Below are positions 6,702-11,002 of a stretch of DNA of 11,002 bases, piece after piece. Origin of the DNA: Acidilobaceae archaeon (lineage in GTDB: Archaea > Thermoproteota > Thermoprotei_A > Sulfolobales > Acidilobaceae); contig JALWJI010000173.1 in NCBI GenBank assembly GCA_027081695.1, forward strand, positions 1 through 11,002. Reading direction: 5' to 3'. Each line of letters begins with the position of its first letter. Position 1 is the stretch's first letter. The notes under the pieces were generated by a model. It was not told the origin of the DNA. It saw nothing but the letters and a program-made list of their open reading frames with translations, and did no database searches. The translations under genes and the position numbers were made by a program.

Positions 6702-7529
6702 TCACCTCACAAGTATACGAACAATATCCTCTCTATCTACAATCCCCATAAGCATTCGACGCTCCGCATCACTCACAACAGGCAATCGGCCGAATCCCTT
6801 AGACACCATAATATTTGCAGCCTTCTCAACGGTATCCCAGGGGTATAGATAGACAACGTTTGAAGTCATAACCTCGCGTATCTTTGCAAGCCTCGCTGGA
6901 CCACTACTAGACTCCAAGGATATACGGACACCTTTAGCCAATAGGTCATATTGAGTAATGATACCTACAAGTCTCCCTTTCTCATCTACCACGGGCAATC
7001 CAGCATACTTGTACTCGACCATCTTATCCCATACACGGTTAACATGGTCATCCCACTCAATGCTTATCACGTCCTTTGACATTATGGCCTCAACTCTAAT
7101 TGTTTCAAGATATTCCTTGTTTTCGTCGAGCATACGCTGTATAACGTGCTCGAGACCAAGGACTCCGAGGGCTTTTCCATCTTGTGTGACAGGGACATAC
7201 CATTCGTCTACACGAAGCATTCTTGGCAGGATATTTGATACATGTTCATCTGGTGTAGCTGTAACTAGTGGGGGACTCATTACATCCTTTATTAGGGCAG
7301 TGCTTTTTGCACTCGTCACAATAAGTATGTCTCCTCGAGTAACTACTCCCTGTAATTTATCATATCTATCAACTACTAGTGCAATTCTCTGCTTGGATTC
7401 TCTGAATAATTTCCTAGCACTTGTAACTTTCTCATCTAGAGACAGTTTAAGTGGATTAGAATTATAGATATCACTAACTCTTGTATTAAGAGTTAGCTCG
7501 AAAGGATGAGTCAAGCCTGTTATCACCAT
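6702..7529 (-). CDS. Four-CBS-domain protein, first gene of CBS operon
   Basis: A 275-residue protein with four CBS domains at about 18-72, 81-135, 146-200 and 216-274, forming two Bateman modules. The repeat pattern is clear: LQGVVTRGDI, ALGVLGLEHV (degenerate, lacking the usual Thr/Ser-x-x-Asp), LVGIITQYDL and MGIVDREDI. CBS modules commonly sense AMP, ADP, ATP or related molecules and regulate a partner; no partner domain is fused here. ATG 7529 has no ribosome site, while a TATA-like TTAAATAA ends 25 bases upstream, consistent with a leaderless message starting the operon. Its TGA (6704-6702) lies within the ribosome site of the next gene. Protein family is secure; biological role is unknown. 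Confidence 0.93.
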   Translation of the reverse strand: MVITGLTHPFELTLNTRVSDIYNSNPLKLSLDEKVTSARKLFRESKQRIALVVDRYDKLQGVVTRGDILIVTSAKSTALIKDVMSPPLVTATPDEHVSNILPRMLRVDEWYVPVTQDGKALGVLGLEHVIQRMLDENKEYLETIRVEAIMSKDVISIEWDDHVNRVWDKMVEYKYAGLPVVDEKGRLVGIITQYDLLAKGVRISLESSSGPARLAKIREVMTSNVVYLYPWDTVEKAANIMVSKGFGRLPVVSDAERRMLMGIVDREDIVRILVR

Positions 7530-7554
7530 CTATGTTATATTATAGAACTTCCTC

Positions 7555-7562
7555 TTATTTAA
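7555..7562 (-). promoter_or_regulatory. Candidate TATA box for the CBS operon
   Basis: On the minus strand TTAAATAA ends 25 bases before ATG 7529, the classical archaeal distance for transcription starting at the codon. A second, stronger-looking TATATAAAT at 7598-7590 overlaps the stop of the upstream MptE-like gene and would give a leader of about 38 bases. Either or both could serve. Confidence 0.45.
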
Positions 7563-7592
7563 GGATTAGTAAAGGATTTTTTCCATTAACAT

Positions 7593-8348
7593 TTATATAC
7601 TATGAAAAATATTTTCCAGCGAAACCGTATATCCATAAACCAACGCGCCACTCTTGACCATTAGCTCAGCTATACGGAGCTTCATCGACTTAACCTCAAG
7701 GAAATAACCATAGCATCCATAGCGTTTATGTCCGCAATAGGGCTTGCTAAAATTAAAGCCGGCCACCCTTATCTCCTTCGCACCAAGCGCCATAGCAAGA
7801 AGTACAGCTCTATCACCGTCAGTATAACCCCCTACCCCAAGGACAGGCCAACGACAATCTATCTGAGATGTAAAAACTGCATTTAACATATTCTGAGAGC
7901 CGAAAAACCCGGCAAGCTTTCCATAGTTATCACCATGTACATGTAGAAGACAGATACTAGAAGAAGAGGAACCACATACACCATATAAATCCATATTGTA
8001 CAGTCCGTCGAAGTCTCCGACAATAATCAGATCATCTAAGATAAAATCAGGAGATCGATCAACAAGAATTACAGTATCATTAGAACCAACGCATTCATTC
8101 CCAACATCATTTGTGAGAGGACCAACCACACATACCCTCTTACCATTTATACGCTGATATAATTCCTCAAATAACATAACATACTTATCAGAATAAGCTG
8201 AAAGCTTTTCTGACATTGCAAACAGGACTTCTCTTTCCCTACGTGGAGAATGACCCATCCGAGGCTCAGCAACTAACCGGTATAGAAGTCTAGCCTTCCT
8301 CAGTTTCTCGCATAACATCGTATATAGCTGAAATGATCTCTTCAACAA
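7593..8348 (-). CDS. MptE-like 6-hydroxymethylpterin diphosphokinase family protein (DUF115)
   Basis: A 251-residue protein resembling the archaeal MptE/DUF115 family, whose characterised member transfers diphosphate from ATP to 6-hydroxymethyl-7,8-dihydropterin in (methano)pterin biosynthesis. Supporting segments are GDFDG (111-115), HVHGDN (136-141), GGYTDGDRA (173-181) with AVLLAMALGAKEIRVAGFNF, and a C-terminal helix beginning KSMKLRIAELM. The N-terminal 70 residues are basic and helical. TTG 8348 is chosen because GGTGAT (8359-8354) precedes it, at the cost of a 59-base overlap with the upstream gene; ATG 8318 is an alternative that halves the overlap. The protein is odd in having eight cysteines and a run of five serines (127-131), unlike its neighbours. 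Family confidence is good; the exact substrate is inferred. Confidence 0.75.
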   Translation of the reverse strand: MLKRSFQLYTMLCEKLRKARLLYRLVAEPRMGHSPRREREVLFAMSEKLSAYSDKYVMLFEELYQRINGKRVCVVGPLTNDVGNECVGSNDTVILVDRSPDFILDDLIIVGDFDGLYNMDLYGVCGSSSSSICLLHVHGDNYGKLAGFFGSQNMLNAVFTSQIDCRWPVLGVGGYTDGDRAVLLAMALGAKEIRVAGFNFSKPYCGHKRYGCYGYFLEVKSMKLRIAELMVKSGALVYGYTVSLENIFHSI

Positions 8349-8874
8349 TGTCCATCACCGCCTTGTCATGGTTACTCGCCCTCTCGATACACCATTTTAG
8401 TCCCTCCAAATATTCATATCCTGGGAGTCCAGTTATCCCAGCCATAACTTTAGTATAATACACTAATAGCTCTAGCAGACAACCATAAACCCTACTATAA
8501 CCAATACTACTACACATGTCACTTACGTGGAATCCATGTGACAGAGAACACGAATAGATATCATAGTCTATACCACCAAATACTCTAAGAGGACTGAGAC
8601 AAACTCTATAACAACCCTCAGCATCCAGTAAGGGACATTCGCTAGGCTCCAGTCTTTCCTCCAAAACATGATTAAGGCTATCGTAGAAGCATCGCGGATC
8701 ATTAGGATACAGTAAAAGTAATGCCATTGGTTTATCCTGCTCGAGGACACGGCTGAGCCCAGTTTCTTTATAGACTTTAAAGAAAACTTGGTCTCCATAC
8801 ACACGTAATCCAAGGGGCATCGAGTATCCGCCGATTCTACAAGGCACGGCAATAACTTCCCTATACCAATCCAT
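8290..8874 (-). CDS. DUF447-like protein, cysteine-rich
   Basis: A 194-residue protein whose N-terminal half (REVIAVPC, GYSMPLGLRVYGDQVFFKVYK, LLLYPNDPRCFYDSLNH) resembles the archaeal DUF447 family. That family has a flavin-reductase-like split-barrel fold and no firmly assigned reaction. The C-terminal half (about 125-194) is mainly helical. Nine cysteines (12, 62, 80, 88, 92, 109, 121, 132, 162) are scattered rather than in obvious CxxC pairs, which fits disulphides better than a zinc ribbon. ATG 8874 is the first plausible start; the frame stays open upstream as far as a TAA about 51 bases away, but without another ATG/GTG/TTG. A TATA-like TTATTATTATAG lies at 8933-8922. It overlaps the MptE-like gene by 59 bases, suggesting one transcript. 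The family call is by pattern memory and moderate. Confidence 0.6.
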   Translation of the reverse strand: MDWYREVIAVPCRIGGYSMPLGLRVYGDQVFFKVYKETGLSRVLEQDKPMALLLLYPNDPRCFYDSLNHVLEERLEPSECPLLDAEGCYRVCLSPLRVFGGIDYDIYSCSLSHGFHVSDMCSSIGYSRVYGCLLELLVYYTKVMAGITGLPGYEYLEGLKWCIERASNHDKAVMDIVEEIISAIYDVMRETEEG

Positions 8875-8921
8875 GGGATTAACCCCAAGTATTCTTGTAG
8901 AACTACGATAATTAGTTCCAC

Positions 8922-8933
8922 CTATAATAATAA
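8922..8933 (-). promoter_or_regulatory. Candidate TATA box for the DUF447-MptE pair
   Basis: TTATTATTATAG on the minus strand, ending about 48 bases before ATG 8874, would start transcription near 8900 with a leader of roughly 25 bases. Read on the plus strand the same bases give TATAATAA, which is positioned to start a plus-strand transcript near 8955. The element may therefore work in both directions. Confidence 0.35.
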
Positions 8934-8954
8934 CTTAAGGTTCGAAGATAACCA

Positions 8955-9051
8955 TAGGAGAGGCCAATGATGACCTCTGCCGCTGATGATCTGCTTCGAC
9001 AAGTAGATGAAAGGCAGAAATGAATACAGCGAACCCCTGTCTGAGGCCCTC
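8955..9051 (+). ncRNA. Candidate box C/D-like small RNA, or competing 18-codon micro-ORF
   Basis: The gap 8875-9053 holds an exact C-box consensus ATGATGA (8967-8973) and a D-box CTGA (9041-9044). They are flanked by a closing stem: GAG plus GGCC (8958-8965, one bulged A) pairs with GGCCCTC (9045-9051). This is the layout of a terminal kink-turn. Internal matches are poorer: CTGA at 8983-8986 as D' and TAGATGA at 9004-9010 as C', with unusual spacing, and the core of 78 bases is longer than most archaeal C/D RNAs. TATAATAA at 8923-8930 could drive it. The competing reading is a micro-ORF from ATG 8967 (or 8970) to TGA 9021-9023, MMTSAADDLLRQVDERQK, with AGGAGAGG upstream. I cannot decide between them, and both may be chance. 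Confidence 0.3.
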
Positions 9052-9053
9052 AT

Positions 9054-9290
9054 TTATTGACTAGATTCTCTCTCGGTCTCGGCCTCCACAGCCCTCGTGA
9101 CAAGCCAGGTTCTTAACAATGTGACACCTGCCGAGACAAGAGATAATCCTATAACAGTCGCCAATAGACTAGCGGCTACCTGGGGAGGACTAGCAATTAT
9201 TAGACGAAGAGCATTGTACAGGAAATAAATCCCTGCTCCAACCAGCAAAGTTGTAAATACGACCGTAGAACCTGTCTTCACGATACTCAT
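9054..9290 (-). CDS. Small two-helix membrane protein of unknown function
   Basis: A 78-residue protein with two predicted membrane segments, about residues 8-32 (TVVFTTLLVGAGIYFLYNAL) and 37-59 (QVAASLLATVIGLSLVSAGV). A positively charged N terminus precedes them, and a charged tail ends ETERESSQ. I do not recognise a family. ATG 9290 follows GGAGG (9305-9301) and GGTGA (9298-9294). It begins 21 bases after the htpX stop on the same strand, so it is probably the second gene of an htpX operon. A role as a small partner or modulator of the protease, or as a substrate, is possible but only inferred from position. Membrane character and coding status look sound. Confidence 0.7.
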   Translation of the reverse strand: MSIVKTGSTVVFTTLLVGAGIYFLYNALRLIIASPPQVAASLLATVIGLSLVSAGVTLLRTWLVTRAVEAETERESSQ

Positions 9291-9311
9291 CTTTCACCGG
9301 CCTCCACTACT

Positions 9312-10403
9312 CTAGGGCGCTAATGCTATTCTTGTCTTTATTCTATCGAGGAACCTTAGCCTTTTCGGTACCGGCGGATGAGTGCTTAATAGTTCTTCTA
9401 CGGGGTTTACCTCCTCGTGCTTTAGTGATTCAACTATATAGTCGATGTCTGTAAAGAATCCTCCCTGTATCTCTATAAGGGGTGCAACAATGAATAGAGG
9501 TGCTGTGAAGCTTGACTTTTGTGCCTCTGCTGCAATGTGTGGATTCTCTTTTATCGATAGGTGGATTTTTGCAAGGGCTCTCTGGAGACTCTCCGGTCTA
9601 CCTGTTACGAGTGCACTATGGGCATCTGCATAATATTCTCTTAATCTGTTGAAGTGAGCTATTAGAAACCTGAAGAGAATGCTTGCAGCTATTAGGGCAA
9701 CGCCTAGTAGTAACAGGTAGACGCCTCCATTGCCCTCTCTCCTAGAGCTTGAGGAGCCGAGAATGCCGGCGTAGATTAGTGATCTGCCTATGAAGTATAC
9801 CATTATAGGTATTATGCTGAGTGCTAGTATCCAAGCGACATCTCTATGTTTTAGATGGCCTACTTCGTGTCCAAGCACAGCCAGTATTTCGTCTTTATCA
9901 GCTATTTTGAGGAGACCCTTAGTTACAGCGACATAATTACCCGAGACGGGACTACCGTATGCAAACGCATTGGGCATGGCATTATCTACGATTCTAAGCT
10001 TAGGAGGCTTTATTCCGCTTTGCTCGGCTACCCGTTTCAGATAGATCTCGAGTTCTCTCTCGTAACTTGTCTGGGGAGGCCTAGCGCGGTACACAGCGTT
10101 GATCAAGTAAGGGCCGAGAAGCCATTGCCCCAGGAGAATTATAATACTGAAGAATGCTGCGCCGAGGACGAGAACATTGGCATTCGCCGCTCCAAGAGCT
10201 TGGCCGAGGCCTATGATAACGCTTACATATGCGATAAACGTTACTACTGCGGTTAGAACCATGCTAGCTCTCAGCCTGCTTATATCTCTGGGTTCACGGC
10301 CTACGAGCTTGTCTGCTCCAAGGTATAGTACTCCTAGGATTCCAGCTATTACTATAGACTCAATAAGCATAACCCACCAGTATGCAAGTATGAATCCTAT
10401 CAT
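9312..10403 (-). CDS. htpX: Membrane zinc metalloprotease HtpX (peptidase M48)
   Basis: A 363-residue M48 family endopeptidase that degrades damaged or misfolded membrane proteins with its active site on the cytoplasmic side. The catalytic motif HEVGH is at 179-183, within LAVLGHEVGHLKHRD. The third zinc ligand is expected at E257 in REYYADAHS. NAFAYG (145-150) and STHPPVPKRL (340-349) are further family hallmarks. Hydrophobic segments lie at about 4-30, 47-70, 75-104, 188-215 and 228-250, so membrane anchoring precedes and interrupts the catalytic part as usual. ATG 10403 has GGCGGTG (10417-10411) at 7-base spacing. The upstream region has a TATA candidate flanked by a 10-base direct repeat, suggesting regulated expression. 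All key residues are present, so the enzyme should be active. Confidence 0.95.
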   Translation of the reverse strand: MIGFILAYWWVMLIESIVIAGILGVLYLGADKLVGREPRDISRLRASMVLTAVVTFIAYVSVIIGLGQALGAANANVLVLGAAFFSIIILLGQWLLGPYLINAVYRARPPQTSYERELEIYLKRVAEQSGIKPPKLRIVDNAMPNAFAYGSPVSGNYVAVTKGLLKIADKDEILAVLGHEVGHLKHRDVAWILALSIIPIMVYFIGRSLIYAGILGSSSSRREGNGGVYLLLLGVALIAASILFRFLIAHFNRLREYYADAHSALVTGRPESLQRALAKIHLSIKENPHIAAEAQKSSFTAPLFIVAPLIEIQGGFFTDIDYIVESLKHEEVNPVEELLSTHPPVPKRLRFLDRIKTRIALAP

Positions 10404-10429
10404 TCCATTACACCGCCTGGTTAGTTGTA

Positions 10430-10466
10430 TCCTTGGTGTTTGTGCATCTATAGTCTTCCTTGGTGT
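10430..10466 (-). repeat. Direct repeat ACACCAAGGA flanking the htpX TATA box
   Basis: On the minus strand ACACCAAGGA occurs exactly at 10466-10457 and again at 10439-10430, 27 bases apart, in the 99-base gap upstream of htpX. The first copy is just upstream of the TATA candidate, where TFB contacts DNA; the second lies between TATA and the expected start site. This is a typical place for an archaeal repressor or activator, though no regulator is known here. Confidence 0.4.
10446..10453 (-). promoter_or_regulatory. Candidate TATA box for htpX
   Basis: CTATAGAT on the minus strand would place the start site near 10424, leaving a leader of about 20 bases that contains the GGCGGTG ribosome site. 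It lies between two copies of ACACCAAGGA. The spacing is good, but the TATA match is modest; AAATATTATAG at 10497-10487 is a more distant alternative. Confidence 0.35.
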
Positions 10467-10502
10467 ATTATCGGGTATATGTGGAGCTATAATATTTAGT
10501 CA

Positions 10503-10865
10503 CTAGACTTTCTCGCACCCTAGAGTTATCATTTTGTTTTGTACCCTAACAGATACCTTATCTAGGTTCAAGCCCTCCGGGGTTACCTCGCCGAGCCTAC
10601 TACAGATATATTTCAACAAGTCCTCAATCAATTCCCCGTCTATTACATCCCATAAGGCTCTATGGTCTATCGCCTCGACAATTTCGGCTAGAAGCTTATC
10701 TAGTTTCTCTATATCGTAGACCTTTTCTGCATTCCAACATGCTACAATAATTAGATCGTGGCCATGTACTCCATAGCCCCACCTTGCTATTTTCATGGCG
10801 ACACTAGCTGTCTTCTCAACACAATACTCTAACAAGTATGGGACACCCACAGTATTAGGTCTCAT
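10503..10865 (-). CDS. Degenerate 6-pyruvoyltetrahydropterin synthase/QueD-fold protein
   Basis: A 120-residue protein resembling the COG0720 family (PTPS/QueD), which normally acts on dihydroneopterin triphosphate using zinc bound by three histidines and a catalytic Cys. The core is recognisable: HGHDLIIVACW (34-44), VYDIEKLDKLLAEIV (49-63), IDHRALWDV (66-74) and a C-terminal strand SVRVQNKMI. Key residues are changed. The first zinc His appears replaced by M24 (SVAM for the usual AAH), and the Cys four residues before HGH by G30. The substrate-binding Glu of the last strand is apparently N110, and the loop before HGH is shortened. Only the HGH pair and D67-H68 remain. It probably lacks ordinary PTPS activity. 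ATG 10865 has no ribosome site; TATTATT at 10895-10889 would suit a leaderless start. Confidence 0.65.
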   Translation of the reverse strand: MRPNTVGVPYLLEYCVEKTASVAMKIARWGYGVHGHDLIIVACWNAEKVYDIEKLDKLLAEIVEAIDHRALWDVIDGELIEDLLKYICSRLGEVTPEGLNLDKVSVRVQNKMITLGCEKV

Positions 10866-10873
10866 TATTGTTG

Positions 10874-10895
10874 TTTAAAATTAAAGAGAATAATA
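10874..10895. promoter_or_regulatory. AT-rich divergent promoter region
   Basis: Between the minus-strand PTPS-like gene (start 10865) and a plus-strand frame (start near 10910) lies an AT-rich stretch. TTTAAAATTAAA (10874-10885) is placed about 25-30 bases before GTG 10910. TATTATT on the other strand (10895-10889) is placed 24 bases before ATG 10865. Both spacings fit leaderless or near-leaderless archaeal transcripts. Confidence 0.35.
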
Positions 10896-10909
10896 GGCAG
10901 ACTCATAAG

Positions 10910-11002
10910 GTGAGGCGAGAAAAGTTGAAAAATACTGAAGTACTAGCTGATAAAATTAAGCATTACCTGAAGACTTCTAAGGACTCTGTTATATTATCTC
11001 TT
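10910..11002 (+). CDS. Start of an unidentified gene, cut by right edge
   Basis: A plus-strand frame open from 10859 to the end of the window. From GTG 10910 it reads MRREKLKNTEVLADKIKHYL and continues with a lysine- and serine-containing helix, plausible as a protein N terminus. Possible starts are GTG 10910 (suits a leaderless message from the TATA-like sequence at 10874-10885) and TTG 10925 (preceded by AAGGTGAGG, though spacing is long). TTG 10868 or 10871 are less likely. Only about 31 residues are visible, too few to name a family. No stop codon interrupts it within the window. Confidence 0.4.
   Translation, partial: MRREKLKNTEVLADKIKHYLKTSKDSVILSL

Noticed and set aside
6697..6705. 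GTG 6705 as start of the second CBS gene
   Set aside because: It lies inside the GAGGTGAT ribosome site that serves GTG 6696.
6958..7467. 169-codon plus-strand frame opposite the first CBS gene
   Set aside because: The four CBS domains on the minus strand are unambiguous; the plus-strand product is Ser/Thr-rich and resembles nothing.
8568..8921. 117-codon minus-strand frame overlapping the DUF447-like gene
   Set aside because: It starts beside a GGTGG sequence, but the alternative frame has a better protein pattern, ends in the coupled overlap and matches a family; this one is likely a shadow.
9024..9046. GGGGTTCG on the minus strand, resembling a tRNA T-arm
   Set aside because: Only a four-base ACAG/CTGT stem is possible around it and no acceptor, D or anticodon arm is present.
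9855..10256. 133-codon plus-strand frame opposite htpX
   Set aside because: HtpX is clearly coding on the minus strand with its catalytic motif in this interval.
1..11002. CRISPR array, insertion sequence, tRNA, rRNA or attachment site
   Set aside because: No regularly spaced repeats, transposase-like proteins, cloverleaf, rRNA segments or integrase context were seen on either strand.

Overview
The window is from an archaeon, most likely a hyperthermophilic crenarchaeon of the Desulfurococcales type. Archaeal/eukaryotic-only translation genes (eS19, eL39, eL31, eL20/LX, aIF6), an RNase P Rpp21 subunit, prefoldin alpha and an archaeal FtsY lie in one run. Starts are a mix of ATG, GTG and TTG, many preceded by GGTGA-type ribosome binding sites matching the archaeal 16S tail. 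Several promoters look like TATA boxes about 25 bases upstream of the start. The genus cannot be fixed from sequence reading alone.

Left part (1-4790, plus strand): a dense ribosome/RNP assembly cluster in the order rnp4 (cut by the left edge), a YhbY-type CRM-domain protein, rps19e, a PDCD5-like DNA-binding protein, rpl39e (only 51 codons), rpl31e, aIF6, rpl18a/LX, pfdA and ftsY. Overlaps or short gaps, with clear Shine-Dalgarno sites, suggest a few co-transcribed blocks with internal promoters before rps19e, the PDCD5 gene and ftsY. Together these genes serve tRNA 5' processing, ribosome assembly and maturation, co-translational folding and SRP-dependent membrane targeting.

Middle (4787-7529, minus strand): three consecutive genes, each encoding four CBS domains and no recognisable catalytic domain. 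They are packed tightly enough to be one operon and end in a 4-base convergent overlap with ftsY. This block of twelve CBS domains is the most unusual protein-coding feature. The middle protein also has a very basic, proline-rich N-terminal tail.

Right part (7593-10865, minus strand): two cysteine-rich, overlapping genes, one resembling DUF447 and one MptE-like (6-hydroxymethylpterin diphosphokinase family). Then comes a 179-base gap holding a candidate box C/D-like RNA or a competing 18-codon micro-ORF. It is followed by a small two-helix membrane protein, the membrane metalloprotease HtpX, and a degenerate 6-pyruvoyltetrahydropterin synthase/QueD-fold protein lacking key catalytic and metal residues. 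A plus-strand gene begins near 10910 and runs off the right edge.

The best candidates for something undescribed are the triple CBS operon, the degenerate PTPS-fold protein close to two possible pterin genes, the small RNA/micro-ORF candidate at about 8955-9051, and a 10-base direct repeat flanking the predicted htpX TATA box. No CRISPR array, insertion sequence, tRNA or rRNA was seen.
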